Shown in pieces: positions 26,148-35,196 of a stretch of 64,000 nucleotides of DNA. Position 1 is the stretch's first letter, and each line of letters begins with the position of its first letter. Position numbers and translations under genes: made by a program. The stretch spans positions 62,001 to 126,000 of the forward strand of contig NZ_MAGP01000002.1 in the NCBI RefSeq assembly GCF_002926165.1. The letters are read 5' to 3'. Under the pieces are notes generated by a model that was given only the letters and a program-made list of their open reading frames with translations, did no database searches and was not told the origin of the DNA. The DNA is from Micromonospora chalcea (GTDB taxonomy: Bacteria > Actinomycetota > Actinomycetes > Mycobacteriales > Micromonosporaceae).

Positions 26148-27701
26148 ATGAGCACCCAGTCGCCCGCAGGCATCGATGAGCCCGGCGCGTCCGAGGCGGC
26201 GCCGCGATCAGAGACGGTGGACCATCCGTCCCGCTCGGACTGGTTCGTCCGCGGCGCCTCCGGTCTGATCGGCGGGCCGCTCGGCGACCACGCCGCCGCC
26301 CTGGACCGGCCGGCCGACCGCGAGAGCCGGTTCTGGACCGCCGGCCGGATCGTGCTGGCGCTGGTCTGCCTGACGCTGGCACTGCACTGGGTGCAGAAAT
26401 CCCCCTGCCAGGACGGCGCGTGGCAGAACAACATCCAGTACACCCGCATGTGCTACACCGACGTGCTGGCGCTCTACTACGCCGAAGGGCTCAACGAGGG
26501 CAAGGTGCCCTACGCCGACCACCCGGTGGAGTACCCGGTGCTGACCGGCTACTTCATGGGCGCGCTCGGCCTGCCGGTGCACGCCCTCGGCGTCGACAAC
26601 CCCGCCATCAACCAGGGACAGTGGTTCTACAACCTCAACGCGCTGGTGCTCGGCGCGCTCGCCGTCGCCACCGTCGCGGTCATCCTCAGCCTGCGCCGCC
26701 GACGACCCTGGGACGCCGCGTTGTTCGCGCTCTCCCCGATCCTGGTGCTCACCGCCACCGTCAACTGGGACCTGCTCGCCATCGGCCTGGCCGCGTTCGG
26801 CCTGCTGGCCTGGGCACGCGCCCGCCCCGACCGGTACGCGATGCTGCTGCCCGCAGTGGCGGGCGTCCTGATCGGACTCGGCGGCGCGGCCAAGATGTGG
26901 CCGCTGTTCCTCCTCGGCCCGATCCTGGTGCTCGCGCTGCGGGCCGGGAAGCTGGCGGCCGGGCTCGTCGCCACCGCCACCGCGCTGGTGTCCCTTGTGG
27001 CGGTCAACCTGCCGGTGGCGATCCCCTACCGGGAGAACTGGGAACGCTTCTTCGACCTGAACACCACACGGCCCATCGACTGGGGCACGCTCTGGTACAT
27101 CGGCCGCTACCTGGACGGCCGGATCAGCCCGTCCGCACCCGGCGAACTCGGGCCGTTCGAATGGCTCAACGCCAACATCCCCACGCTCAACTGGGTGTCG
27201 TACCTGCTCTTCGGGCTGGCCTGCCTCGGCGTGGCCGGCCTGGCGTTGCTGGCGCCGCGCCGGCCCCGGCTGGCCCAGCTCGCCTTCCTGGTGGTCGCCG
27301 CGTTCCTCATCTTCAGCAAGGTCTGGTCCCAGCAGTTCGTGCTCTGGCTGCTGCCGCTCGCGGTGCTCGCCCGGCCGCGCTGGGGCGCGTTCCTCGCCTG
27401 GCAGATCGCCGAGGTCGGCTACTTCGCCGCGTTCTACGGTGAACTGCTCGGCACGGCCATGTCCCGGCCCGTCTTCCCCGAGGGCGTCTTCGTGCTGGCG
27501 TCGAGCCTGCGTCTGATCACCGTGGCGGTGCTCTGCGGATTCATCATCCGGGACATCATGCGGCCCGAACTCGACGCGGTCCGGCAGACCTACGCCGACG
27601 ACCCCGACGGCGGGGTGCTCGACGGCGCGCCCGACGCGCCCTGGCACCAGCGTTGGCGGGCGCGCGCCGCCGAACAGCCCGCCGAACCCGTGCCGGTCTG
27701 A
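26148..27701 (+). CDS. GT87-like multi-spanning membrane glycosyltransferase
   Basis: A 517-residue membrane protein with about ten hydrophobic segments after a 60-residue soluble start. Features of GT-C polyprenyl-phosphate-mannose enzymes are seen: the first loop YYAEGLNEGKVPYADHPVEYPVL, with acidic residues after the first helix, and LIGLGGAAKMWPLFLLGPI. The gene directly after ponA in mycobacteria is also a membrane protein of this kind. The likely role is extracytoplasmic sugar transfer onto a lipid or cell-wall polymer; the substrate cannot be read. Confidence 0.8.
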   Translation: MSTQSPAGIDEPGASEAAPRSETVDHPSRSDWFVRGASGLIGGPLGDHAAALDRPADRESRFWTAGRIVLALVCLTLALHWVQKSPCQDGAWQNNIQYTRMCYTDVLALYYAEGLNEGKVPYADHPVEYPVLTGYFMGALGLPVHALGVDNPAINQGQWFYNLNALVLGALAVATVAVILSLRRRRPWDAALFALSPILVLTATVNWDLLAIGLAAFGLLAWARARPDRYAMLLPAVAGVLIGLGGAAKMWPLFLLGPILVLALRAGKLAAGLVATATALVSLVAVNLPVAIPYRENWERFFDLNTTRPIDWGTLWYIGRYLDGRISPSAPGELGPFEWLNANIPTLNWVSYLLFGLACLGVAGLALLAPRRPRLAQLAFLVVAAFLIFSKVWSQQFVLWLLPLAVLARPRWGAFLAWQIAEVGYFAAFYGELLGTAMSRPVFPEGVFVLASSLRLITVAVLCGFIIRDIMRPELDAVRQTYADDPDGGVLDGAPDAPWHQRWRARAAEQPAEPVPV

Positions 27702-27720
27702 GCGACGGGAGCAGGCCGGT

Positions 27721-29922
27721 CTAGAGCCGGAACACGACCGCCTCGCCGACCTGCTCCCGGGCCACGCGCAGCACGTCGACCGGCCGGTCCAGCATCCCCT
27801 CCCACGGGGTGCCCTCCAGCTCGTCGCGCAACACCACCACGTTCTTCACGCCGATCTGCCGCAGGTAGTCGACGCTCGCGTAGTCCGGGAAGCTGACTGT
27901 CGCCTCGCGGATCCGGGCCTGCGACCGGGGCGTGAAGCCGCTGCCGCCGTTGACCATCGGCTGGAACCGGTCGGTGGACCAGAGCATCACCGGCTGATCC
28001 AGGTTCTGACTGCTCGGCAGCACGAGCATCGGCCCGTCCACGGTCCGCAGCGCCGCCGGCTGCCGTGGCACCACCGGCTGCGGCGTCGCGTTCAGCCCCT
28101 CCACGATCACCAGCGCCAACGGCAGCAGCGTGGCCAGCCGCAGCCACGGACCCGGCCACGGCGGCACCCGCTCGGCGGCCAGCTCGCGTACGCGCATGCA
28201 GAACGCGGTGACCGCACCCGCCGCGAGCAGACCCAGCAGCAGCGTGGTCCAGAGCATCATCCGGCCCGGCGTGCGCAGCCCGCTCCATCCCGGCAGATAG
28301 TCGAACAACGGCACGTAGGTGAACCGGCCGCCGAAGAACCGGGTGCCCATCGCCAGCGCCATCGTGACGAGCACACCGGCGAGCAGGAAGATCCGGTGCC
28401 GGACCCGCCACACCGAGAAGAACAGCCCCCCGGCGGCGAGCGCGTAGAGCACGAAGCCCGGCAGCAACGTCATCTCCGGATGCCAGGGCAGCACGGCCCG
28501 GGCACCCTCGTGCAGACCACCCCAGACCCGGGACTCGGCCGGCGCGGTGAAGAACCCGCTCGCCGGCGGCGAGTAGAGCCCGATGTCGCCGATCGTGCGC
28601 TCCGCGTTCGGGTGCAGCTCGGCGACCTTGAAGTAGGGCACCGCCAGCGCCGCGCCCACCGCCGCGAAGACGAGCCCGCCCAGCACGTCGGCCAGGAACA
28701 GCCGCCGGCCGAACGGGCGCTTCACCTTGCGCCGCCGCACGAACCACAGCACCACCGAGACCAGGACCACCCCGGCCAGCATGTACGCGAACGGCAGCCC
28801 GATGCCGAAGCCGAGACTGAGCTGCCAAGCGGCCACCAGCCACCCGGCGAACGCCCAGCCCGCGTGCCGGCGGCGCGGCCGGTACCCGTACCGCAGTGAC
28901 CAGCCGTGCCCCCGGGCCAGCATCGCCAGCGCCAACGGGATGCCGCCGTTGGAGATGATGTGCAGGTGGCCGGCCTGGGCCAGCAGCCACGGCGCGTAGG
29001 CGAAGCTCGCCCCGGCCACCGCGCCGCCGATCCGGCCCGCGCCGAGCTGCCGGGCCAGCGCGTACGCGCCGAACGCGGCGAGCGCGTGCGCCAGCACGAA
29101 CATGATGTTGTAGCGCAGCACGGCGTGCTCCGGGCCGACCCCGATCAGGCCGGCCGGGGCGTACCCGAGGAGCGTGTCGGAGAACGCGAAGCTCCAGTTC
29201 TCCGGATAGAACGTGTTCGAGTGCCACAGCTGCGCCGGGTTCGTCCGCAGGATGTGCCCGGACCACGCCATCTGCCACGCCTGCAGGCTCGGGTCCCAGT
29301 AGTCCTGCGGCAGCGTGTGCCGCGGATAGCGCAGCGTGGGCCAGGTCATCGCCGCCGCCAGCGCCAGCGCGGCGACGACGACGAGCGTCCACTCGTGCAC
29401 CAGGAACCGGCCCACGGCGCGGACGGCCCGGCGGGGGCGGCCGAGCACTGGCTCGGGTGCCGGACCGAACGCGGACCAGGGGTCGGCCGGCTCGTCGTCG
29501 CCCGTACCGTCCTGCTTCGCGGCGTCGTTCTTCTCCGCGGCGTCGCCGTCCTTCTTGGCGGCGTCCGCTCTGTCCCGGGCCTCGGCCTCGGTCCCGGCTT
29601 CGGTGCCGGCCTCCGCCTTGTCGGTGCCGGCACCCGCCTTGTCGGCGGTGCTCGTCTTGTCGGCGGTGCTCGCCGTGCCTGCCGCCTTCGCCGCGCCGGT
29701 GCGGCGAGCCTTGCGGGTCCGCTTCGCCTTGCCGGCACTCGTCACCGTGCCCGCGGTGTCGTCCTCACCGGAGCTGTCCGCGCCGGACGCGCGCTCGTCG
29801 GGCGAGCCGCTCCCCGGCCCGGCCCCGGCCGCGTCGTCCGGCGGGTTCTTCGCGCCGGTCCCGTCCGCCCGGGTCTCGGCGCCGGACCGGCGGCCGGTCG
29901 TGCCGGACTTCTCGGCGGTCAC
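27721..29922 (-). CDS. Large multi-spanning membrane protein, GT-C-like
   Basis: A 733-residue protein. The first 170 residues are disordered and built from charged Ala/Lys/Asp/Glu/Thr repeats (KTSTADKAGAGTDKAEAGTEAGTEAEA in part). Then 11-13 membrane segments follow, with an extracytoplasmic first loop containing LPQDYWDPSLQAWQMAW, and a soluble C-terminal domain of about 130 residues (VDYLRQIGVKNVVVLRDEL). The acidic loop after the first helix suggests a lipid-linked-sugar glycosyltransferase of the GT-C fold; no specific family is certain. Its GTG start overlaps the end of the endonuclease IV gene by 4 bases. Confidence 0.7.
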   Translation of the reverse strand: MTAEKSGTTGRRSGAETRADGTGAKNPPDDAAGAGPGSGSPDERASGADSSGEDDTAGTVTSAGKAKRTRKARRTGAAKAAGTASTADKTSTADKAGAGTDKAEAGTEAGTEAEARDRADAAKKDGDAAEKNDAAKQDGTGDDEPADPWSAFGPAPEPVLGRPRRAVRAVGRFLVHEWTLVVVAALALAAAMTWPTLRYPRHTLPQDYWDPSLQAWQMAWSGHILRTNPAQLWHSNTFYPENWSFAFSDTLLGYAPAGLIGVGPEHAVLRYNIMFVLAHALAAFGAYALARQLGAGRIGGAVAGASFAYAPWLLAQAGHLHIISNGGIPLALAMLARGHGWSLRYGYRPRRRHAGWAFAGWLVAAWQLSLGFGIGLPFAYMLAGVVLVSVVLWFVRRRKVKRPFGRRLFLADVLGGLVFAAVGAALAVPYFKVAELHPNAERTIGDIGLYSPPASGFFTAPAESRVWGGLHEGARAVLPWHPEMTLLPGFVLYALAAGGLFFSVWRVRHRIFLLAGVLVTMALAMGTRFFGGRFTYVPLFDYLPGWSGLRTPGRMMLWTTLLLGLLAAGAVTAFCMRVRELAAERVPPWPGPWLRLATLLPLALVIVEGLNATPQPVVPRQPAALRTVDGPMLVLPSSQNLDQPVMLWSTDRFQPMVNGGSGFTPRSQARIREATVSFPDYASVDYLRQIGVKNVVVLRDELEGTPWEGMLDRPVDVLRVAREQVGEAVVFRL

Positions 29923-30701
29923 TCCGCCGCACCCAACTGCCCGCGCAGGAACGCGATGTCGCCGGCCTGGCCCTCGACGCCGCCGGGGGTCTCCACGATC
30001 ACCGGCGCGCCTGCCGCGCGGATCACCGCCACCAGCAGCTCCGGGTCGATGGTGCCGCCGGTGAGGTTGTCGTGCCGGTCCTGACCGGAGTTGAAGGCGC
30101 CCTTCGAGTTGTTCGCGTGGATCAGGTCGATCCGGCCGGTGATCGCCTTCACCCGGTCGACCAGGCCCAGCAGCTCCTCGCCGCCCGCGTGGGCGTGGCA
30201 GGTGTCGAGGCAGAAGCCGACCTCGTGGTCGCCGAGCGCGTCCCAGAGCCGGGCCAGCGAGTCGAGGTGCCGGGCACAGGCGTTGTCACCACCGGCGGTG
30301 TTCTCGATCAGCACCGGGAGCGGGAATCCGCCGGACTCCGCCGCGTACGCGAAGGTCTTGCGCCAGTTGTCGAAGCCGACGGCGACGTCCTGGCCGGCGT
30401 TGACGTGGCCGCCGTGCACGATCAGGCCCTTGGCGCCGACGGCCGCCGCGGCGGTGGCGTGGGCGAGCAGCAGCTTGCGGCTGGGGATGCGGATCCGGTT
30501 GTTGAGCGTGGCCACGTTGATCACGTACGGCGCGTGCACGTAGAGGTCGACGTCGGCGGCGCGCAGGCGCTCGGCGTCCTCGCGCGGCTTCGGGGCCTTC
30601 CAGCCCTGCGGGTCGGCCAGGAAGAACTGCACCGCCTCGGCCTGCCGGGCGGCCGCCTCGGCCAGCGGGTCGGTCGGATCGACGTGGGCTCCGATTCGCA
30701 T
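29919..30701 (-). CDS. nfo: Deoxyribonuclease IV (AP endonuclease, endonuclease IV family)
   Basis: A 260-residue TIM-barrel enzyme that cuts DNA 5' of abasic sites. Metal-binding motifs are visible in order: GAHVD at the start, VHAPYVINV, LIVHGGHVNAG, VLIENTAGG, GFCLDTCHAHAGG, LIHANNSKGAFNSGQDRHDN and the last VIVETPGG. The length is slightly short but complete for the family. It is followed with a 4-base overlap by the large membrane protein, an odd pairing. Confidence 0.93.
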   Translation of the reverse strand: MRIGAHVDPTDPLAEAAARQAEAVQFFLADPQGWKAPKPREDAERLRAADVDLYVHAPYVINVATLNNRIRIPSRKLLLAHATAAAAVGAKGLIVHGGHVNAGQDVAVGFDNWRKTFAYAAESGGFPLPVLIENTAGGDNACARHLDSLARLWDALGDHEVGFCLDTCHAHAGGEELLGLVDRVKAITGRIDLIHANNSKGAFNSGQDRHDNLTGGTIDPELLVAVIRAAGAPVIVETPGGVEGQAGDIAFLRGQLGAAE

Positions 30702-31287
30702 GCAGGGCAGCCTACGTCGCGCCTGCGACGGTCGCCGCGCTCGCCGGAGACGCCCGGCGGGTCGGAGGCGTCACCACCCGGCCCGGCGGTCGTTGTCCGA
30801 GGTGGGATCGATGGTCGACGCTCCGCCCGGACGTGGTCCACAGCACGTACGGGTGAGGGGGCCGACGCCCGGTGACGGGACGCCCCGGCGTGCGGCCCGG
30901 CACGACGGGGCGGGATCCATCAGGAATCCGGCACACCAAATGGAAGTCCGGACTAAATCCTCAATTTACCCCAAGTGGTGACGAGAGCCATTGTATGGTC
31001 AGCACAGGTGACAACACGATAAAGCTCCGCGGGGCGTCTTCGATCCAACCTCATCGGTGTGGTCGTTCCTCCCCAGGTCCCACCCAAGGAATGCGGACGG
31101 GACGCCCCGCGGTCCCGTGGACAGGGGTCCACCTGCCGGCTCTCGAGGCCGAAGGTGGGCCCCTGTCGCCGCGTCCGGGCCGTGCCGGCCGACCGGTCCG
31201 TCCATGATCGTCCGCACCGGCTATCCTGGTCCGGTTGTCCGTGTCCAGCCGGGTTCCCCCGGAACCGGTCACGGCAACGACGCACGA
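30702..31287. other. Long intergenic region before the ribosomal operon
   Basis: About 590 bases between the divergent nfo and rpsF genes. No convincing gene is present. A relatively AT-rich patch lies at about 30935-31030. A DnaA-box-like TGGTCCACA is at 30834-30842. The promoter of the rpsF operon should be here; TATCCT at 31222-31227 could be a -10 element but I see no matching -35. Confidence 0.4.
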
Positions 31288-31330
31288 CCTCCTGCCACGG
31301 AAGGACCGTGGCCGCTTAGCCCACAGGAGG
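31288..31330 (+). promoter_or_regulatory. Structured rpsF leader that hides the ribosome binding site (S6:S18 leader candidate)
   Basis: Outer arms CCTCCTG (31288-31294) and CAGGAGG (31324-31330) pair perfectly, and an inner 6-bp hairpin (31295-31300 with 31306-31311, loop AAGGA) stacks directly on the 5' arm. The unpaired 3' segment 31312-31323 starts with CCG. The 3' outer arm is the rpsF Shine-Dalgarno sequence. The layout, including a CCG in an asymmetric bulge, resembles the known S6:S18 mRNA leader through which the S6-S18 complex represses its own operon. Confidence 0.6.
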
Positions 31331-31340
31331 TGAGCACGTC

Positions 31341-31631
31341 TTGCGTCATTACGAAGTCATGGTGATCCTCGACCCCAGCCTCGAGGAGCGCACCGTCGCC
31401 CCGTCGCTCGACACGTACCTGAACGTGATCCGGACCGCGGGTGGCTCGGTGGAGAAGACCGACGTGTGGGGCCGCCGGCGCCTCGCGTACGAGATCAACA
31501 AGAAGGCCGAGGGCATCTACGCCGTCATCGACCTCCAGGCGACGCCGGAGGCCGTTGGCGAGCTGGACCGTCAGCTCCGACTCAACGAGTCGGTGCTGCG
31601 CACCAAGGTCATCCGTCCGGAGATGCGCTGA
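31341..31631 (+). CDS. rpsF: 30S ribosomal protein S6
   Basis: A 96-residue protein of the small-subunit platform that pairs with S18. Recognised from [18 protein letters not shown], the [25 protein letters not shown] core and [16 protein letters not shown]. The start is a rare TTG placed 10 bases after AGGAGG, which is itself in the 3' arm of the leader hairpin. First gene of the rpsF-ssb-rpsR-rplI operon. Confidence 0.97.
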   Translation: MRHYEVMVILDPSLEERTVAPSLDTYLNVIRTAGGSVEKTDVWGRRRLAYEINKKAEGIYAVIDLQATPEAVGELDRQLRLNESVLRTKVIRPEMR

Positions 31632-31676
31632 GCATCTAGTCCCGGCACGTCCGGATCAAGCCTCATCCACGCTGTC

Positions 31677-31698
31677 GTACGGCTCTGAGAGCCTGTAC
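31677..31698 (+). other. Small hairpin between rpsF and ssb
   Basis: GGCTCT and AGAGCC separated by one base (31681-31693), extended by GTAC on both sides with one bulged base. It lies in the 98-bp spacer and may tune read-through or mRNA processing. It is too weak to call a terminator. Confidence 0.3.
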
Positions 31699-31729
31699 GG
31701 CACAAAGATGAGTGCGCGAGGAGATGGTC

Positions 31730-32239
31730 ATGGCAGGAGACACCACCATCACGGTCATCGGCAACCTGACCGATGACCCCGAGTTGCGTTTCACCCCCTC
31801 CGGCGCGGCGGTCGCCAAGTTCCGGGTCGCTTCGACGCCCCGCTTCATGGACAAGGCCTCCGGCGAGTGGAAGGACGGCGAGCCGCTGTTCCTCTCGTGC
31901 ACGGTCTGGCGCCAGGCCGCCGAGAACGTCGCCGAGTCGCTGCAGCGTGGCGCTCGGGTGATCGTGTCCGGCCGGCTGCGTCAGCGGTCGTACGAGACCC
32001 GTGAGGGTGAGAAGCGCACCGTCATCGAGCTGGAGGTCGACGAGATCGGCCCGTCGCTGCGCTACGCCACGGCGAAGGTGCAGAAGATGTCCCGCTCCGG
32101 CGGCGGTGGCGGCGGCTTCGGTGGTGGTGGCGGCCAGGGTGGCGGCGGAGGCAACTTCGACGACCCCTGGGCCTCTGCTGCCCCCGCCCCCTCCCGCGGT
32201 GGTTCGGGCGGAAACTTCGACGAGGAGCCTCCGTTCTAA
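31730..32239 (+). CDS. ssb: Single-stranded DNA-binding protein
   Basis: A 169-residue SSB. The OB fold covers residues 3-110 ([54 protein letters not shown]). A Gly-rich linker follows and the protein ends with the acidic tip DEEPPF that recruits replication and repair partners. I chose the second ATG (MAGDTTIT), 6 bases after GAGGAG; the ATG two codons earlier abuts the ribosome binding site and is unlikely. Confidence 0.96.
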   Translation: MAGDTTITVIGNLTDDPELRFTPSGAAVAKFRVASTPRFMDKASGEWKDGEPLFLSCTVWRQAAENVAESLQRGARVIVSGRLRQRSYETREGEKRTVIELEVDEIGPSLRYATAKVQKMSRSGGGGGGFGGGGGQGGGGGNFDDPWASAAPAPSRGGSGGNFDEEPPF

Positions 32240-32280
32240 TGGCGCCGAGCGCCCGCGATCGCAAACCAGGAGCACGAGCA

Positions 32281-32520
32281 ATGGCTAAGGCTGCGGCACT
32301 TCGCAAGCCGAAGAAGAAGGTGAACCCGCTCGACAAGGACGGGATCACCTACATCGACTACAAGGACACCGCGCTGCTGCGCAAGTTCATCTCCGACCGC
32401 GGCAAGATCCGCGCTCGGCGGGTGACCGGCGTGACCTCGCAGCAGCAGCGGCAGATCGCCCGTGCGGTCAAGAACGCCCGCGAGATGGCGCTCCTGCCGT
32501 ACACGGCCACGGCCCGCTGA
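32281..32520 (+). CDS. rpsR: 30S ribosomal protein S18
   Basis: A 79-residue protein with the S18 core [20 protein letters not shown] and [20 protein letters not shown]. It is the assembly partner of S6 from the same operon. The N-terminus is basic. It has no zinc-binding cysteines, so it is the C-minus form. Confidence 0.97.
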   Translation: MAKAAALRKPKKKVNPLDKDGITYIDYKDTALLRKFISDRGKIRARRVTGVTSQQQRQIARAVKNAREMALLPYTATAR

Positions 32521-32534
32521 GAGGAGGCACGGAC

Positions 32535-32981
32535 ATGAAGATCATCCTCACTCAGGAGGTGTCCGGCCTCGGCTCTCCGGGCGACATCGTCGAGGTGAAG
32601 GACGGCTTCGGCCGTAACTACCTGCTGCCGCAGGGCTTCGCGATCGCCTGGACCAAGGGCGCGGAGAAGCAGGTCACGGTCATCAAGCGGGCCCGCTCGG
32701 CCCGCGAGATCCGCGACCTGGGCCACGCCACCGAGGTCAAGACCCAGATCGAGGGTCTGAAGGTCAACCTGAAGGCCCGCGCCGGCGACGGCGGCCGGCT
32801 CTTCGGCTCGGTCACCCCGGCCGAGATCGTCGACGCCGTCAAGGCCGCCGGCGGCCCGACCCTGGACCGCCGCCGGCTGGAGCTGCCCGGCCACATCAAG
32901 GCGCTCGGCTCCTACCCGGTCAGCATCCGGCTGCACCCCGAGGTGACCGCCAAGTTCGACCTGAACGTGGTCAAGGGCTGA
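32535..32981 (+). CDS. rplI: 50S ribosomal protein L9
   Basis: A 148-residue protein with the conserved [34 protein letters not shown]-terminal domain (given in part), connecting helix and C-terminal domain ([15 protein letters not shown]). The ATG follows GAGGAGG at good spacing. It is the last gene of the operon; a hairpin terminator follows. Confidence 0.97.
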   Translation: MKIILTQEVSGLGSPGDIVEVKDGFGRNYLLPQGFAIAWTKGAEKQVTVIKRARSAREIRDLGHATEVKTQIEGLKVNLKARAGDGGRLFGSVTPAEIVDAVKAAGGPTLDRRRLELPGHIKALGSYPVSIRLHPEVTAKFDLNVVKG

Positions 32982-32998
32982 CACCCGTAGCACGACGC

Positions 32999-33035
32999 GA
33001 AGGGCCCGCACCGGACACGGTGGTGCGGGCCCTTC
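32999..33035. terminator. Terminator after rplI, shared with the convergent gene
   Basis: A perfect 14-bp stem (32999-33012 with 33022-33035) and a 9-base loop lie 18 bases beyond the rplI stop, and 34 bases beyond the stop of the convergent membrane-protein gene. Confidence 0.75.
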
Positions 33036-33068
33036 CGCATCTCCGTTCCCCCGGGTTACCGCCGGGGC

Positions 33069-34799
33069 TCAGCCGAGCGGGTTACCCGTCACCGCGCTGA
33101 TCACCACAGTCGACAGGCCACCGCCCACCACGGCCGCCGCCAGCGCCACCGTCGCCGCCCGCCAGGTCGTCCCGACCTGCCGTAGCAGCACCGCCACCAC
33201 AAGGCTGCTCACCAACGCCAAGCCGAACCGAGGCGCCGCCGACACCAGCGAATCCAGGGCATGCGTACGCGGCGAGTCGCAACCGCCACCGGTGATGTCG
33301 GTGACGCAACCCTCCGGCGGCTGACCGCTCAGGAACAGCAGACCGACGAGTAGCAGCACGGCCGGGACCAGATAGCAGGCCACCGTGTAGACCAGAGGCC
33401 GCAGCGGACCGCCCGGATCCGGATCCAGCAGGTCGTCTTCCAACCGCCGGCCCCACGAGCCGCCACCGATCGTCTCCACCCGCCGGCGCAGCGTCGACCC
33501 GGCCGGCGCCACCGGCCGACCGCGCGGCACGGCACGCGGACGCGGAGCCGAGTACGCCACCGCCGGTGACCTCGGCGCCGACGGCGGCGTCTCCATCCAC
33601 CGCGGATCGTCCCCGGCCAGCCGGGTACCCGACCAGAACGCCTCGGCCCGCTCCGGTGACGCCCATCCCTCCCGCACCGGCGGAGCCGTGCGATCCCACG
33701 GATCGACCTCGTCGCGCACCGGCTCCAGATAACCGGTGTCGGTGAACCGGTCCCACTCGCCCGTGTGCTCCGTGCGGTCCCACCGGCGTTCCGCCTGCTC
33801 CCAGCGGCCACCGGGCGCCGACCGGCCCCAGGCGTGCACGCCCGACGCGTCCCACGGGTCGACCGCAGGCGGCGGCTCCGGCGGCTCACGGTCGGCCGCC
33901 CGACGCCGCTGCCAGGGATCCGCCGCCGGCCGGGACTGCTCCGAACCCGACGGGGCCACCGACCGCGACCAGCCCGTCTCCGAAGCCGCCGAGGACGACC
34001 AGCCCGTCTCCGAAGCCGACCGGCCCGACGACGCCGACCGCGACCAGCCCGACTCCGACTCCGACGCCGGCCGCCGCAACTCCGGCACCGCCGACGCGGG
34101 CCAGTCGGCATCCGACGCGGCCGGACGGGACCGGTCCGAGCCCGCAACCGCCGAACGCGACCAGGCGGAGTCCGACGCCACCGGCGGCGGCCAGGAAGAA
34201 CCCGACGCCGAACGACGCCGCCCGCCCGGCCGCCCGCTGTCCCGCGCGGCTTCCTCGTCGCCCGAGCCCGCCGAATCCGGCAGCCCGGACCAGATCACCT
34301 GCGGACGCCGGGTCGCCGCGCGACGGGGACGACTACGCGGCGACACCCCCGACACCGGCTCGTCGTCCGAGTCGGCACGCCTGTTCCCCACGTACCCCCG
34401 CTCCTGGGGGGCATCCATCGTCCACTCGGCGGTGTGGTCCGACAACGGACCCGCACCTATCGCCCGCGGCTCCGGCCGATCGCGCCGACGGCGGCCCGCC
34501 TCCGTGCGCCGGCCACCCTCGGACGACGGCGTCTCGACCTCGATCTCGTCGTCGTCGGGCGCGGCGTGCCGCCCGCCACCGTCCGCGCGGCTCACCCCGG
34601 ACTCCAGAGCCCAGCGGGGAAGGTAGGTGTCCACCGGCTCGTCCTGGCCGCGTTCGATCGCCCGCCGCCGACTCGGCGTGCGGTAGCTCTCCGGCGCGTA
34701 CGAGTCGGCCCGGCGCGGCCCGGCGGGCTCGTCCCAGGAACCGCTCGGCCGTCGCTCGCGCGGGCTGTCCTCCCCGCTTCCCCAGTCCCGGTGTCTCAC
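33069..34799 (-). CDS. Uncharacterised low-complexity protein with C-terminal membrane domain
   Basis: A 576-residue protein not recognised as a known family. The first 430 residues are disordered and rich in Arg, Ser, Asp, Glu, Pro and Trp; Trp recurs every 10-20 residues in SGWSRS, ETGWSSS and EWDRFTD-like units. Then three to four membrane segments follow (LVYTVACYLVPAVLLLVGLLF, FGLALVSSLVVAVLL, ATVALAAAVVGGGLSTVVI), with a loop holding two cysteines. I chose the GTG at the right end; the frame is open 30 codons further, but those codons lie in the AT-richer leader. It is divergent from dnaB. No function can be proposed. Confidence 0.75.
   Translation of the reverse strand: MRHRDWGSGEDSPRERRPSGSWDEPAGPRRADSYAPESYRTPSRRRAIERGQDEPVDTYLPRWALESGVSRADGGGRHAAPDDDEIEVETPSSEGGRRTEAGRRRRDRPEPRAIGAGPLSDHTAEWTMDAPQERGYVGNRRADSDDEPVSGVSPRSRPRRAATRRPQVIWSGLPDSAGSGDEEAARDSGRPGGRRRSASGSSWPPPVASDSAWSRSAVAGSDRSRPAASDADWPASAVPELRRPASESESGWSRSASSGRSASETGWSSSAASETGWSRSVAPSGSEQSRPAADPWQRRRAADREPPEPPPAVDPWDASGVHAWGRSAPGGRWEQAERRWDRTEHTGEWDRFTDTGYLEPVRDEVDPWDRTAPPVREGWASPERAEAFWSGTRLAGDDPRWMETPPSAPRSPAVAYSAPRPRAVPRGRPVAPAGSTLRRRVETIGGGSWGRRLEDDLLDPDPGGPLRPLVYTVACYLVPAVLLLVGLLFLSGQPPEGCVTDITGGGCDSPRTHALDSLVSAAPRFGLALVSSLVVAVLLRQVGTTWRAATVALAAAVVGGGLSTVVISAVTGNPLG
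33967..34018. repeat. Tandem repeat inside the low-complexity gene
   Basis: A 22-base sequence occurs exactly at 33967-33988 and again at 33997-34018, a 30-base period. A diverged third copy starts near 34051. It encodes the SETGWSxSA unit of the protein, so unit number may vary between strains. Confidence 0.7.
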
Positions 34800-35196
34800 G
34801 GCCGGAGCGTGACCTCTCTCAACCCGAAAGTAAACCCGCTGTCCCAGGTGTCGCCGTTCGCAGCGATAGTACGGGACGAACGACGACAAAGCTCAGCCGG
34901 AAATCTTCCGTCCACAGGGTGGGGACAGTAAAAGTGCAGGTCAGAGGCGATGCGCCCGGAATTCCCCATCACTTTTCCACACCCTGTGCACACCCTGCGC
35001 ACATGCCGGTCCCCAGGCGTCCACAGGTTGTCCCGAGGCTCATCCACCGGCCTTGTTGAGTCGCTGACCTCGGGTTCCGTATCGTGGTCCCCCCGACCGC
35101 CGGGCGATGACCCCCGATCGACCGGAGGGGTCGGCGGAAGTTGTCACACCCCAGCGATAGAGCTGGACTCGATCCGACGCAGCAAGGGGGGCACCC
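34800..35196. other. Leader/promoter region of dnaB with several DnaA-box-like sequences
   Basis: About 400 bases between divergent genes. CCGTCCACA (34908-34916), TTTTCCACA (34973-34981), GCGTCCACA (35017-35025), the inexact CTGTGCACA (34984-34992) and TTGTCCCGA (35028-35036) form a loose cluster. The region is less GC-rich than its surroundings. It must contain the dnaB promoter. No gene is seen. Confidence 0.5.
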
